Counted from the stretch's first letter, positions 1-9,465 are shown. The stretch: 64,000 bases of DNA from Herbiconiux sp. A18JL235 (GCF_040939305.1 NZ_CP162511.1:2356001-2420000), one strand, 5' to 3'. Notes: generated by a model from the sequence alone, not told the origin. Translations and numbers: made by a program.

Positions 1-1184
1 GACGCGCTCCTGAACTCGGGCTCGCGCAGGCTCTCGACGCCGAGGAAGAACTCGCGCGACGCGACGGGGTCGGCCTCGACCCGGAGGTACTGCTCGAAGG
101 CCTCGTCGATGTCGGCCTTCACACCGTCGTAGACCAGGTGCTTGAAGCGGATGGCGGTGGGTGAGGCGTTCTCGAGGAAGGCGGCGCGGCGCCGCTCGGC
201 GTAGTCGTCGAGCGCGTCGGGAGAGGCGTCGCCCGCGATGACCGCGGCGAGCCGGTCGACGAGCAGTTCCACGTCGAACACGCCCGTCGTGAGGCCCATC
301 GCCCCCGTCGGGTTGGTGAGGTGCGCGGCGTCGCCCGCCAACAGCACCCTGCCCACGCGGAACCGCTCGGCCGCGCGCTGATGCATGTGGTAGGGCGAGT
401 ACTGCACGAGCTCGTACCGCTTCTCGTCTCCGGGAAGCAACCGCTGCAGGAACGCGTCGATGCGCTCCGGCAACCCGCCCTCGGGAAGGTCGTCGCTCTC
501 GGCGAAGGTCACCCGCCAGAGGCCCTCGCGGTCGAGCAGGGCGACGATGCAGCCGAGTTCCTCGTCCATCACCATGTTCGCGCGGCCGTAGCCGTACGCC
601 TCGAAATCGAAGCGGATGTTCGTCGCCACGAAGCGGTCGCCCCAGGTCATGCCGGGGAAGTCGAGACCGAGCGCCTTCCGCACCGTGCTCCGGCCGCCGT
701 CGGCTCCGACCAGCCAGTCGCCGGCGAGCTCGCTGCCGTCGGCGAGCACGGCGGTGACGGTGTCGGCGTCTTGGCGCACATCCGTCACCCCCACGCCTCG
801 CAGCACCGTCGCATTCGGAAGTCGCTCGAGGTGCTCGAGGCAGATGCGGCCGAGTCTGTCCTGCCCGAGGTTGAGGTTGTAGGGGAAGGGCACGACGCCC
901 TCGATGGCGCGCTGGCTGATCTGCACCGACTCGCCGGTGGAGGGCCGGTGGAAGGTGTTGCCGCGCACGACGACGCCCTCCGCCTCGGCGTCTTCGCGCA
1001 CACCGAGCGCCTCGAGCACCTCGATGACGCACCAGTGGTAGACGGCGGCGCGCGGCGAGTCGTTGAGCTCGGTCTCGCGCTCGACGACCGTCACCCGGAT
1101 GCCGCGCCGGGCGAGCCCCAGGGCGGCGAGGAGGCCGACCGGACCACCCCCGGCGACGATGACGTGGGCGGAGTGTGCTGCCAT
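1..1184 (-). CDS. FAD-dependent aromatic-ring-type monooxygenase, C-terminus cut by window edge
   Basis: Predicted flavoprotein hydroxylase of the PHBH-like class, which uses NAD(P)H and O2. The N-terminus has the Rossmann dinucleotide motif GGGPVG (residues about 12-17) and a following acidic strand end (VVERE). The second FAD-binding motif GDAAHLTNPTGAMGL lies near residue 281. The frame stays open for 394 codons to base 3, so the last part of the protein lies outside the window. The ATG at 1184 is preceded by GAGGTT. The substrate cannot be told from sequence. Other hydroxylases of this fold act on phenols or antibiotics, and a GT1 glycosyltransferase and a TetR regulator lie within 4 kb, so a xenobiotic role is possible but is inference. 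Confidence 0.85.
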   Translation of the reverse strand, partial: MAAHSAHVIVAGGGPVGLLAALGLARRGIRVTVVERETELNDSPRAAVYHWCVIEVLEALGVREDAEAEGVVVRGNTFHRPSTGESVQISQRAIEGVVPFPYNLNLGQDRLGRICLEHLERLPNATVLRGVGVTDVRQDADTVTAVLADGSELAGDWLVGADGGRSTVRKALGLDFPGMTWGDRFVATNIRFDFEAYGYGRANMVMDEELGCIVALLDREGLWRVTFAESDDLPEGGLPERIDAFLQRLLPGDEKRYELVQYSPYHMHQRAAERFRVGRVLLAGDAAHLTNPTGAMGLTTGVFDVELLVDRLAAVIAGDASPDALDDYAERRRAAFLENASPTAIRFKHLVYDGVKADIDEAFEQYLRVEADPVASREFFLGVESLREPEFRSA

Positions 1185-1285
1185 GGTGAACCTCGCTGTT
1201 CGGAGTGGTCCGAAGGGCGATGCTCTCGTTGGGCAGTCAGACCGTCAGACAATTACCTTCATCATGGCACCGCCGGCATCCGATG

Positions 1286-2242
1286 TCACGCCGGCTGGTT
1301 CTCCGGCGGCATCAGGATGCGCTTCTGACGCGGCGACATGGCCAAGAAGAGGATGCCGGCGCCAGCCACCAGCACTCCCCCGATGACGGTGAACACGCCG
1401 ACCGGCGCGAGGATGGAGTCGTCCGCGCCGGACGCGCCGAGCGAGATCATGACGATGCCCGCGATGAGGCCCACCACCCCGATCGCGAGCACGATCCGGC
1501 CCGTGACGAGCAGGAGACGGTACGACTTCGCGCCGTGGAACGTCGGGCGCACACCGAAGGGCGTCCCGATGTACTGCGACCACCGCAGTCCGCTCCACCA
1601 GCGCGACGTGGCCGGGGCGATCGGATACCAGCCCGCGGGGGCGACCGTGCCACCTGGGGTACCCTCGACCTCGCCCGGGAGCGGATGCAGCGCGGGGTCG
1701 CCCGAGAAGGCGGTCGCCGATGGAGCGGGTATGCGCCGCACGGCGAAGGACTGCAGGGCGATCGCGAACCAGAGCCCCGCGAGCAGCATCATCGGGATGC
1801 CCGCGAACGACACCGACGACGCCACCAGACCGAGCAGCAGCTGCACCAGACCGAGAGCGAAGAACACCAGGGCGAAGGCGAATGCGGCGCCGGGCTGCTC
1901 CGAGGTCGCCCAGTCGATGCCGGGCCGGCCGTCCTTGATCCTCATCCCCGACCATCGTGCGCCGTCCCACCACCGCACCGGCCCATCGGCGACCGGGTAC
2001 CACCCCATCGGCGGCAGTGCCGGGTCGGTCGGTGCGGGTACGGCATCCGTCGGCCCTGCGGGCGCCGTCCGCGCGACGGGCGCCGCCTGCGCGACCGGCG
2101 CCGCCTGCGCGACGGGCGCGGCCGTCTCGTGCGCGGTCCACTGCACCCCGTCCCACCAGCGAAGGCGCCCCGGCTCCCCCGCGTCGTACCACCCCGGTGC
2201 TGCAGTCACGTCGATCGGCCTCCCCGCATCCGTCACCACCAT
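1286..2242 (-). CDS. Membrane protein with three DUF2510 (WYxDP-like) repeats
   Basis: Three copies of the short tryptophan-rich DUF2510 motif are visible: APGWYDAGEPGRLRWWDG, PMGWYPVADGPVRWWDG and PAGWYPIAPATSRWWSG. Between the second and third lie two hydrophobic segments (about residues 130-180), and two more close the protein (about 244-305), so it is probably a four-span membrane protein. DUF2510 is common in Actinobacteria and has no assigned function. I chose the ATG at 2242; a GTG at 2275 would add 11 residues. It follows the glycosyltransferase gene on the same strand by 58 bases and may share its transcript. Confidence 0.75.
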   Translation of the reverse strand: MVVTDAGRPIDVTAAPGWYDAGEPGRLRWWDGVQWTAHETAAPVAQAAPVAQAAPVARTAPAGPTDAVPAPTDPALPPMGWYPVADGPVRWWDGARWSGMRIKDGRPGIDWATSEQPGAAFAFALVFFALGLVQLLLGLVASSVSFAGIPMMLLAGLWFAIALQSFAVRRIPAPSATAFSGDPALHPLPGEVEGTPGGTVAPAGWYPIAPATSRWWSGLRWSQYIGTPFGVRPTFHGAKSYRLLLVTGRIVLAIGVVGLIAGIVMISLGASGADDSILAPVGVFTVIGGVLVAGAGILFLAMSPRQKRILMPPENQPA

Positions 2243-2300
2243 CGTGGCACCGCCCCGCGAGTCCGCAAGGAGCACGATCAGGTCACCGCACTCCCGGTCG

Positions 2301-3611
2301 TCAGTGCCAGGCAGGCCAGGAGGCGGCGCTGCGCTCGAGTTCCGACTCGATGAGGGCGAGGGTGTCGTAGCGGGCCGCGGCCGCGGCGAGGCGGCGGGCC
2401 TGGACGGCGTAGTCCGGCTCCCCCAGCACCTTCAGCACCGCGGCACGGATCGCCTCCGGGGTCGGAGTGCCCGTGCGCAGGTCGACACCGCTCCCCGACC
2501 AGGCGACCCGCGCGGCGACCTCGGGCTTGTCCTCCGTGTCGCCCGCCACCACGAGCGGCACCCCCTCGCCGAGCGCCTGCTGCACACCGCCGTAACCGCC
2601 GTTGGTCACCATCACCGAGCAGCGCGGCAGCAGTTCCCCGTAGGGCAGGTACGACGCCGCACGTGCATTGCCCGGCAGCGCGGTCAGTGCCGACTCCGGG
2701 CGCCCGCCGAGCGACACCACCACAATCACATCGAGGTCGGCGAGCGCCGCGAGGGTCGGTGTGACGAGCCGGTCGAAATCGCGGTTGTCGATGGTGCCCT
2801 GGGTGACGTGCACCACCGCGCGGGCGGAGTCGAGGTCACCCCACCAGTCGGGGCGCGCGGCGACGGCACCGGCCGCACCGGCCCCTGCCCCCGAGGGCAT
2901 CGTTCCGACGAACGCGGTGTTGGGTGCCAGGTCGCTGCGCGGATACTCGAACTCGGCGGGGCTGAGCTGCAGGAAGCGGTCGAAGGCGCTCGAGATGTCC
3001 ATGACGAACAGATCGAGCCGGTCGACACCGAGCTCGGCGAACAGCGACTGGGCGAGCCGCTGGGTCTTGCGGAACAGCACCTTCCTCGCCAGCAGGCCGA
3101 GCATCCGGTTGCGCACCCGCCCGAGCGGCGATGCGGAGGGCGGGAGCGCCGTGCCCGCCGGTGCGACGTCGCGGCTGCTCTGGGCGAGCGGCGTCACGCC
3201 GAGCGCGACCACGGGTGGCCGCGGGCCCTCGCCGAGCAGCAGCGGGGCGACCCCCGCGAAGGCGCCGTCGACCAGAACCGCGTCGGGGCGCACCTCGGCG
3301 AGCACGCGGCTCACGGCACGGTACTGGTCGGGGATGGTGCTCACGAAGATGCGCTGGATGTCGTACTGCGCCTGTGCGAGTCCGCGGTAGCGCTCGCGGT
3401 CGGGCAGATAGCTCGGCACGTCACGGTCGTCGAAGTCGGCGATGCCTTCGAGCGGCCGGAACTCTGCACCGATCCCCCGCACGCGTCCGGCGAAACGCGC
3501 ACCGGTCAGCACGACGACGCGGTGGCCCCGACCCACGAGGTGAGCGGCGGCGGTGAGCATCGGTACGACGTGGCCATGGATCGGCGAACTGCAGACGAGA
3601 TAAGTCGACAT
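2301..3611 (-). CDS. GT1-family (MGT/UGT-like) glycosyltransferase
   Basis: A 436-residue GT-B glycosyltransferase related to macrolide and UDP-glucuronosyl-type transferases. The N-terminus carries SSPIHGHVVPMLTAAAHLVGRG, in which the His of GHV is the usual catalytic base region. The C-terminal half has the nucleotide-sugar loop (YLPYGELLPRC, VTNGGYGGVQQAL, GVPLVVAGDTEDKPEVAARV) with the typical NGG-GG pattern. Enzymes of this family attach a sugar to small hydrophobic acceptors such as macrolides. Acceptor and donor are unknown here. It diverges from a small membrane protein across a 63-base A+T-richer gap. Its C-terminus is followed at once by the DUF2510 gene. Confidence 0.85.
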   Translation of the reverse strand: MSTYLVCSSPIHGHVVPMLTAAAHLVGRGHRVVVLTGARFAGRVRGIGAEFRPLEGIADFDDRDVPSYLPDRERYRGLAQAQYDIQRIFVSTIPDQYRAVSRVLAEVRPDAVLVDGAFAGVAPLLLGEGPRPPVVALGVTPLAQSSRDVAPAGTALPPSASPLGRVRNRMLGLLARKVLFRKTQRLAQSLFAELGVDRLDLFVMDISSAFDRFLQLSPAEFEYPRSDLAPNTAFVGTMPSGAGAGAAGAVAARPDWWGDLDSARAVVHVTQGTIDNRDFDRLVTPTLAALADLDVIVVVSLGGRPESALTALPGNARAASYLPYGELLPRCSVMVTNGGYGGVQQALGEGVPLVVAGDTEDKPEVAARVAWSGSGVDLRTGTPTPEAIRAAVLKVLGEPDYAVQARRLAAAAARYDTLALIESELERSAASWPAWH

Positions 3612-3638
3612 AACTAGGTTTTAGCACACATGTATTGA

Positions 3639-3674
3639 TTGACGTAACGCTCTATCCAATGGCAGAGTGCCGGC
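3639..3674 (+). promoter_or_regulatory. Possible leaderless promoter of the small membrane protein
   Basis: TTGACG (3639-3644), an 18-base spacer, then CAGAGT (3663-3668), six bases before the ATG at 3675. The first -10 base departs from TANNNT, so this is weak. The gap 3612-3674 is more A+T-rich than its surroundings and must also hold the promoter of the divergent glycosyltransferase. Confidence 0.3.
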
Positions 3675-4094
3675 ATGACATTCCTCACCTGGTGGTTCCG
3701 CGTCGTCGGCCTCGTCAACATCGTGCTCGGCCTTCTCTGGATGCCCTTCCTCAACGCCGCCCGCCTCGACCTCACCGTCCCCGGCTGGGACGCCCCGATC
3801 GGCGGCACCGCCTACCGGGGCTTCCTCGACTTCACGATGCTGTTCGGGCTCGACCTGCTCATCCTCGGCGCGTTCCTCATCGCCGCGTCGTTCCGGCCCG
3901 GGCGGAGCACCGTCCTCGCCTGGCTCGCGATCACCCTCTCGGTGGTGCGCGGCATCCTCGACGACATCTACATGATCGCCGCCGGGTACCCGGTGGTCGG
4001 CATGCTCGTGTTCATCGCCCTGCACCTCGCCATCGTGGTCACAGGTCTGCTCGCCCTGCGTGCCGCCGGGCGCACGAGGGCAGCCACCCCCTAG
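3675..4094 (+). CDS. Four-span membrane protein, BphX/DoxX-like
   Basis: A 139-residue very hydrophobic protein with about four membrane segments (residues 5-25, 52-72, 80-100 and 108-130). The opening MTFLTWWFRVVGLVNIVLG resembles BphX-family proteins, which have no proven activity. It lies 9 bases before a TetR-family regulator on the same strand, and both could be regulated together. Assignment to BphX is by resemblance only. Confidence 0.6.
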   Translation: MTFLTWWFRVVGLVNIVLGLLWMPFLNAARLDLTVPGWDAPIGGTAYRGFLDFTMLFGLDLLILGAFLIAASFRPGRSTVLAWLAITLSVVRGILDDIYMIAAGYPVVGMLVFIALHLAIVVTGLLALRAAGRTRAATP

Positions 4095-4103
4095 GATCAC
4101 GGC
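4092..4103 (+). promoter_or_regulatory. Leaderless -10 box of the TetR gene
   Basis: TAGGAT at 4092-4097 lies exactly six bases before the ATG at 4104, and no Shine-Dalgarno sequence is present. It overlaps the stop codon of the preceding gene (TAG 4092-4094). The same arrangement recurs at other starts in this window. Confidence 0.45.
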
Positions 4104-4739
4104 ATGGCCCCCCGCAGCTACAGTTCGCCCATTCGCGAGGAAGCGTCGGCGCAGACCCGGCGCCGCATCGTGCAGGCCGCGAGCACGCTGTTCTCCCGCG
4201 ACGGCTACCAGGGCACGACCATGCCGGCCATCGCGAAGGAGGCCGGCGTGTCGGTGCAGAGCGTGCACCTGGCGGGCCCGAAGAGCGCCCTGCTCATGGC
4301 GGCGTTCGAAATGGCCCTGGCGGGCGACGAGGGGACGCATCCGCTCTACGAACGCCCGGCCGTCGCCGAGATCATGGCTCTGCCGCCCGCTGAAGCGCTG
4401 CCCGCGTACACGGCCTTCCTCGCCGAGGCGAACGCCCGCACGGCCGGCGTCGACCGAGCCCTCTACGTCGCAGCCGAGACGGATGCGGGGGTCGCCGCCG
4501 CGGTCGACGACCTGAACCAGAGACGACACCGCGACCTCCGCATGGCCATCACCTGGATGCAGGCCCACGGCCTCCTGCACGGCGACGTCGACCCCGACGA
4601 GCGCGCCGAGGTGCTCACCCATCTCGTCTCCCCCGCCACGTACCGCTTCTTCGCCCGCGAGCGCGGCTGGAGCGACGACCGCTACCGCGCCTGGCTCCTC
4701 GACGCCATCACCCGCCTCGTGATGCGCGCACCCGCCTGA
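4104..4739 (+). CDS. TetR/AcrR-family transcriptional regulator
   Basis: A 211-residue one-component repressor. The N-terminal helix-turn-helix is at about residues 17-60 (TRRRIVQAASTLFSRDGY, then MPAIAKEAGVSVQSVH). The recognition helix reads VQSVHLAGPKSALL, with LAG where most TetR proteins have YYHF or YRYF, which is unusual. The C-terminal ligand domain is not assignable. Its targets are probably the adjoining membrane protein and perhaps the divergent glycosyltransferase. The next gene is convergent, 13 bases away. Confidence 0.85.
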   Translation: MAPRSYSSPIREEASAQTRRRIVQAASTLFSRDGYQGTTMPAIAKEAGVSVQSVHLAGPKSALLMAAFEMALAGDEGTHPLYERPAVAEIMALPPAEALPAYTAFLAEANARTAGVDRALYVAAETDAGVAAAVDDLNQRRHRDLRMAITWMQAHGLLHGDVDPDERAEVLTHLVSPATYRFFARERGWSDDRYRAWLLDAITRLVMRAPA

Positions 4740-4752
4740 CGGCCACCCGCTC

Positions 4753-6135
4753 CTAACTCATCGAGTCGAGGATGAGGGTCAGGTCGTCGAGTGACGTGCG
4801 CGGGTTGAGGATGGCGAAACGGGCGTTGGGTCGGCCGTGGTGGGCGCTCGGAGTCACGAAGGCGACCTGCTCGTCGAGGAGTCTCGACGACCACCTGCCG
4901 TAGTCGACCTTGTCCCAGCCGACGCGCTCGAACACCACCACCGAGAGCTGCGGTCGCCGCACGAGCTCGAACTCGGGTCGCTCCTCGATGATCGCGGCGA
5001 TCTGCTGCGCCAGGCGGAGCGATCCCGTGATCGCGTCACGGTAGGCGGCGGCGCCGTAGCTCGCCAGCGAGAACCACAGCGGCAGGCCGCGCGGCCGGCG
5101 GGTGAGATGGGCGGCGAAATCGGAGGGGCTCCAGTCGCTCGTCTCGGTGAGGGTGTCGAGGTAGTCGGCGTGCTGGGTGTGCGCGCGGCGCCCGAGCTCG
5201 GGGTCGCGGTAGAGCAGCGCGCACGCGTCGAAGGGCGCGAACAGCCACTTGTGCGGGTCGACCACCAGCGAGTCGGCGCGTTCGACGCCCGCGAACCGGA
5301 TGCGCGCATCCGGTGACAGCATCGCCGACAGCCCGTAGGCGCCGTCGACGTGGAACCAGACCCCGTGGCGGGCGGCAGCCTGGCCGATGCGGTCGAGGTC
5401 GTCGACGATGCCGAAATTCGTGGTGCCGCCGGTGGCGACCACCGCGAACACGCTGCTGCCGTGCTCGGCCAGCGCTGCCTCAACGGCGGGCCCGCGCAGG
5501 GTGCCGTCGTCGTCGACGGGCACGGGAACGATCTCGACGTCCATGACACGGGCCGCCGAAGCGATCGACGAGTGCGCCTCGGCGCTGCAGACGACGCGCC
5601 ACCGGTCGGGAGCGGGGGCGCCGGCCTCGCGCGCCTTCTCCCGCGCGGTCTCGCGGGCGGCGACGAGGGCGGAGAGATTGCCGAGGGTGCCGCCCTGCAC
5701 GAACACCCCGCCCGCTCCGGCGGGCAGCCCGAACTCGGCGGCGAGCCAGCGCAGCACCTCGTTCTCGGCGTGCACGGCTCCCGCGCCTTCGAGCCAGGAG
5801 CCGCCGTAGAGCGCGCTCGCCGACACGACGACATCGAACGCGGCGGCCGCCTTCGACGGCGCGCACGGGATGAACGAGAGGTAGCGCGGGTCGTCGGTGG
5901 TGATGCAGGCGGGAGCGAGGATGTGCTCGAAGATCGACAGCGCCTTCGCGCCGCCGATGCCCTGCTCGCTGATGGTGACCCCCGCCAGCCGGCTGAGCTC
6001 CGACGGCGACTGCGGCTTGTCGAGCGGGGTGTCGGCCATGAGCAGCCGCTGCCGCGAATAGTCGAGCACCCTGTCGACGATCTCCCGGTTCTCGTCGGTC
6101 ACGTCGTGCATGCGGGCGGGCTGTGCGGTTGTCAT
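4753..6135 (-). CDS. PLP-dependent group II decarboxylase / aminotransferase-fold enzyme
   Basis: A 460-residue fold-type I PLP enzyme of the aromatic-amino-acid/glutamate decarboxylase superfamily. The Schiff-base lysine is in VDPHKWLF (about Lys296), and the cofactor aspartate is in WFHVDGAYG. GGTLGNLSALVAAR contacts the PLP phosphate. The ATG at 6135 is chosen because GGAGGAAGCC sits just in front; the reading frame extends 27 bases further upstream. Such enzymes decarboxylate amino acids such as tyrosine, tryptophan, DOPA or glutamate; the substrate here is not evident. It is a single-gene unit, convergent with the TetR gene and divergent from a small membrane protein. Confidence 0.85.
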   Translation of the reverse strand: MTTAQPARMHDVTDENREIVDRVLDYSRQRLLMADTPLDKPQSPSELSRLAGVTISEQGIGGAKALSIFEHILAPACITTDDPRYLSFIPCAPSKAAAAFDVVVSASALYGGSWLEGAGAVHAENEVLRWLAAEFGLPAGAGGVFVQGGTLGNLSALVAARETAREKAREAGAPAPDRWRVVCSAEAHSSIASAARVMDVEIVPVPVDDDGTLRGPAVEAALAEHGSSVFAVVATGGTTNFGIVDDLDRIGQAAARHGVWFHVDGAYGLSAMLSPDARIRFAGVERADSLVVDPHKWLFAPFDACALLYRDPELGRRAHTQHADYLDTLTETSDWSPSDFAAHLTRRPRGLPLWFSLASYGAAAYRDAITGSLRLAQQIAAIIEERPEFELVRRPQLSVVVFERVGWDKVDYGRWSSRLLDEQVAFVTPSAHHGRPNARFAILNPRTSLDDLTLILDSMS

Positions 6136-6196
6136 GGCTTCCTCCGCTGCACACGATAACAACTCGACCCACCACCCGGGCGTTCCCTGGATCCCC

Positions 6197-6208
6197 TAGG
6201 CTCGCGAC
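6197..6208 (+). promoter_or_regulatory. Leaderless -10 box
   Basis: TAGGCT at 6197-6202 followed by six bases and the ATG at 6209, with no Shine-Dalgarno sequence. Confidence 0.5.
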
Positions 6209-6664
6209 ATGCTGCGCATCCGCCGATCCGGCTACAAGGTGCTGTACGTCATCGGGGCGATCATCGTCATCATCGCCTTCGGATTCTTCCGGCAGTCGTT
6301 GCACTTGGCCGAATGGCCGCAGGCAGTCCTCGGCGATCTCATCTCGGTGGCGGCGTTCTTCGTGGGCGCTCGGGTCTTTCGCGGACGGGGCGAGGCGATC
6401 GCCCCGCCGAGAGCGTGGTGGCGTACGACGGCGCGGCCGACGGCGGGGTTCGTGCTGACCGCCTACTTCCTCATGACTGTGGTCTACACCTTCGTCACGG
6501 CGGTCATCGATCCGACGGTCACCCTCGCGGCAACGGTCGTCTCGGCCCTCAGCGGCGTGCTCCTCGCCGCCGCCTACCTCAACTCCTCCGTGCGACTCCT
6601 CCGCACGCCCCCTCCGGTCGTCGAGGAGCAGCCCGCGCTGTCGAAGTTCAAGCCCATGAAGTAG
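6209..6664 (+). CDS. Unknown four-span membrane protein
   Basis: A 151-residue protein that I do not recognise. Hydrophobic segments lie at about residues 10-25, 40-55, 75-95 and 100-120, with a basic N-terminus ([10 protein letters not shown]) and a short hydrophilic tail ending KFKPMK. It is a single gene between the divergent decarboxylase and pgi. Start choice rests on the TAGGCT box six bases upstream. Confidence 0.65.
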   Translation: MLRIRRSGYKVLYVIGAIIVIIAFGFFRQSLHLAEWPQAVLGDLISVAAFFVGARVFRGRGEAIAPPRAWWRTTARPTAGFVLTAYFLMTVVYTFVTAVIDPTVTLAATVVSALSGVLLAAAYLNSSVRLLRTPPPVVEEQPALSKFKPMK

Positions 6665-6752
6665 CCGCGGGCGGCACCCCGGGGCGGTAAGTTCGTGGGG
6701 GTGGGGGTCGCCAGGCGACGCCCCGAGACGCCGACGAGCCTCAGGAGATGTC

Positions 6753-8495
6753 ATGGCCGAACAGCCGCCCCTCGACCCCACGACCACCGACGCCTGGAAG
6801 GGCCTCGAAGGCATCGCCGACGGGTTCGCCCCCGACCTGCGCGCCTGGTTCGCCACCGAACCCGAGCGCGCCGAGCGCTACACGTTCCAGGCCGGCGACC
6901 TCACGGTCGACCTGTCGAAGAACCTCGTCACCGAGGAGATCCTCGCCCACCTACTCGACGTCGCCGAAGCCGCCGGCGTGAGCGCCCGCTACCAGGCGAT
7001 GATCGAGGGCGAGCACATCAACGTCACCGAAGACCGCGCCGTGCTGCACACCGCATTGCGCCGTCCGGCGCCAGGGACGGATGCTGCAGGGGACCTCGAC
7101 CCCGCCTCGGGCTTCGTCGTCGACGGCGCCGACATCGACGCCGAGGTGCAGGGCACGCTCGAGAAGGTGTTCGCCTTCGCCGACCGCGTGCGCTCGGGCG
7201 AGTGGACGGGTGTCACCGGCAAGCGCATCGAGACCGTCGTGAACATCGGCATCGGCGGCAGCGACCTCGGCCCGGTCATGGTCTACGAATCCCTCAAGCC
7301 ATATGTACAGGAAGGCCTCGAGGCCCGTTTCGTCTCGAACATCGACCCCTCCGACATCTACGAGAAGACCGCAGGCCTCGACCCCGAGACCACCCTCTTC
7401 ATCGTCGCGTCGAAGACCTTCGGCACCCTCGAGACGCTCACCAACGCCCGCCTCGCCCGGCAGTGGTTGTGGGAGCGGCTCACCGCATCCGGAGCCATCG
7501 CCGACGACGACGAGGCCCGCACCGCCGCCGTCGCGAAGCACTTCGTGGCCGTCTCGACCGCCCTCGACAAGGTGGCGGCCTTCGGCATCGACCCCGAGAA
7601 CGCCTTCGGTTTCTGGGACTGGGTGGGCGGTCGCTACTCGGTCGACTCCGCGATCGGCACGAGCGTCGCCATCGCCATCGGCCCCGACGGCTTCCGCGAA
7701 TTCCTGGCGGGCTTCCACGCCATCGACGAGCACATGCGCACCACCCCGCTCGAGCGCAACGTCCCGGTGCTGATGGGTCTGCTCAACGTCTGGTACACGA
7801 ATTTCCTCGGCGCGCAGAGCCACGCCGTGCTGCCGTACGCACAGTACCTGCACCGCTTCCCGGCGTACCTGCAGCAGCTCACCATGGAGTCGAACGGCAA
7901 GAGCGTGCGCTGGGACGGCTCCCCCGTCACCACCGACACCGGCGAGATCTTCTGGGGTGAGCCCGGCACCAACGGCCAGCACGCCTTCTACCAGCTCATC
8001 CACCAGGGCACCCGGCTCATCCCCGCCGACTTCATCGCCGTGGCCAACCCCGCGCATCCGTTGAAGGACGCCGCGGGTGACGGTCACGCCGTGCAGCCCG
8101 GCGCCGACGTGCACGCGCTCTTCCTCGCCAACTTCTTCGCGCAGACGAAGGCGCTGGCGTTCGGCAAGACGGCGGATGAGGTGCGCGCGGAAGGCACGGC
8201 GGAGTCGGTCGTTCCCGCGCGGGTGTTCAGCGGCAACCGGCCGACCACGTCGATCCTGGCGCCGGCCCTCACCCCGTCGGTCGTGGGCCAGCTGATCGCT
8301 CTCTACGAGCACATCGTGTTCACCGAGGGCACCATCTGGGGCATCGACTCCTTCGACCAGTGGGGTGTCGAGCTCGGCAAGCAGCTCGCGCTCCAGATCG
8401 CCCCGGCGGTCGATGGGGATGCCGCAGCCCTCGAGTCGCAGGATTCGTCGACGAAATCGCTCATCGCGAAGTACCTGGAGTTGCGCACGAACTGA
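6753..8495 (+). CDS. pgi: Glucose-6-phosphate isomerase
   Basis: Interconverts glucose 6-phosphate and fructose 6-phosphate in the cytoplasm. At 580 residues it is a little longer than the usual 550 of bacterial Pgi. Signature stretches are [32 protein letters not shown] (phosphate-binding SKT), [15 protein letters not shown] and [18 protein letters not shown], which carries the catalytic His. The ATG at 6753 follows AGGAGATGTC. It is monocistronic as far as can be seen. It is the only central-carbon gene in this accessory stretch. Confidence 0.97.
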   Translation: MAEQPPLDPTTTDAWKGLEGIADGFAPDLRAWFATEPERAERYTFQAGDLTVDLSKNLVTEEILAHLLDVAEAAGVSARYQAMIEGEHINVTEDRAVLHTALRRPAPGTDAAGDLDPASGFVVDGADIDAEVQGTLEKVFAFADRVRSGEWTGVTGKRIETVVNIGIGGSDLGPVMVYESLKPYVQEGLEARFVSNIDPSDIYEKTAGLDPETTLFIVASKTFGTLETLTNARLARQWLWERLTASGAIADDDEARTAAVAKHFVAVSTALDKVAAFGIDPENAFGFWDWVGGRYSVDSAIGTSVAIAIGPDGFREFLAGFHAIDEHMRTTPLERNVPVLMGLLNVWYTNFLGAQSHAVLPYAQYLHRFPAYLQQLTMESNGKSVRWDGSPVTTDTGEIFWGEPGTNGQHAFYQLIHQGTRLIPADFIAVANPAHPLKDAAGDGHAVQPGADVHALFLANFFAQTKALAFGKTADEVRAEGTAESVVPARVFSGNRPTTSILAPALTPSVVGQLIALYEHIVFTEGTIWGIDSFDQWGVELGKQLALQIAPAVDGDAAALESQDSSTKSLIAKYLELRTN

Positions 8496-8565
8496 TCAGC
8501 CCCCTTGGCTCATGGCCGGGGATGGCGTAGAAGGGGAGGACGGCGACGACAGGAGGCGCGACCCG

Positions 8566-9465
8566 GTGGCGCATCATCTGATGACTCTTCCCTCCGGCCA
8601 GACCGTGGGGGTCTCGGCGGCAGGCGACCCGCTCGCGGAACGGATCGTGCTGTTCTGCCTGCCGACCCCAGGGGCGGGACTGTTCGACCCCGACCCCCTG
8701 GTGACGAGTCGCTGGGGGGTGCACCTCGTGACCCTCGACCGGCCGGGCTACGGGTCGACCCCGCCGCTGGCAGAGCAGGGCTCGGGCTCGGGCTCGGGCT
8801 CAGGCTCAGGCGGGCGTTCCGACCGCACCGGCATCCACGACCGCGCCGACGACCTCGCCGAGTACCTCGTGCACGCCCGCGTGGTGGCCCGCGACTCGGG
8901 CGCAGGCGACCTGGGCCCCGTGGGTGTCGTGGGCTGGGGCACCGGCGGCATGGTGGCGCTCTCCCTCGCCGCCCGGCATCCGCAGCTCGTCGACCGGGTG
9001 GTGACGTTCCAGACCGCAGCCCCGAACGGCTTCGTCTTCGACCCCTCCCTGCAGGCCGTGCCCCCGTTCGGCACGGAGGCGCTCGGCATCCCCTCCGACG
9101 ACCCGCTGCTCGCCCGCCCGGGCCTCAGCAACCGCCTCGACCGGATGCTCGAAGAAGCGTCGCTGCAGGGAGCCGCCGGAGTCGAGGCCGACCGACGCGC
9201 CCTCGTCGACGCGTCGTGGTCGAGGGAGCTGCGCAGCATCAGGGCCGAGGTTCGCCTCGCCTACGCCGACGACATGAGCACCGTCGACCGCTACGACGGC
9301 AACTGGTACCGGCGTCGCATCCGCACCTCCCGTGTGGTGCGGGTGAGCGGCGGGGGCGCCCTGGCTCTCGCCACCCAATGGGCGCGCGTGCTGGCGCACG
9401 TCGCTCCCGAGCACGGCGGGCTGCCCGAGCACACCCGCGTAGGCGGGCCGGCCGAACGGCGCTGA
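8566..9465 (+). CDS. Alpha/beta-hydrolase-fold protein lacking the nucleophile serine
   Basis: About 299 residues with the alpha/beta hydrolase layout: an oxyanion-region strand (ERIVLFCLPTPGAG), TLDRPGYGSTP, then the elbow region GVVGWGTGGMVALSLAARHP. In active members the elbow is G-x-S-x-G; here it reads GWGTG, so the nucleophile position is Gly. No clear catalytic His context is seen near the C-terminus either. Residues about 72-83 form a run of Gly-Ser dipeptides encoded by a hexanucleotide repeat. The GTG at 8566 is chosen because AGGAGG precedes it by nine bases; an upstream ATG at 8512 lacks a ribosome site. It may be a non-catalytic binding protein; function unknown. Confidence 0.7.
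   Translation: MAHHLMTLPSGQTVGVSAAGDPLAERIVLFCLPTPGAGLFDPDPLVTSRWGVHLVTLDRPGYGSTPPLAEQGSGSGSGSGSGGRSDRTGIHDRADDLAEYLVHARVVARDSGAGDLGPVGVVGWGTGGMVALSLAARHPQLVDRVVTFQTAAPNGFVFDPSLQAVPPFGTEALGIPSDDPLLARPGLSNRLDRMLEEASLQGAAGVEADRRALVDASWSRELRSIRAEVRLAYADDMSTVDRYDGNWYRRRIRTSRVVRVSGGGALALATQWARVLAHVAPEHGGLPEHTRVGGPAERR
8779..8808 (+). repeat. Hexanucleotide GGCTCG/GGCTCA tandem repeat (five units)
   Basis: Five consecutive six-base units, three GGCTCG then two GGCTCA, in frame inside the hydrolase gene and encoding Gly-Ser repeats. Unit loss or gain would keep the frame, so it changes linker length rather than switching the gene. Confidence 0.9.

Noticed and set aside
3612..3674. A+T-rich gap as an insertion-sequence remnant
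   Set aside because: Only 63 bases, no inverted ends and no transposase trace; a divergent promoter explains it.
8779..8808. Hexanucleotide repeat as a phase-variation switch
   Set aside because: Units are six bases, so slippage keeps the reading frame; it can change length but not switch the gene off.
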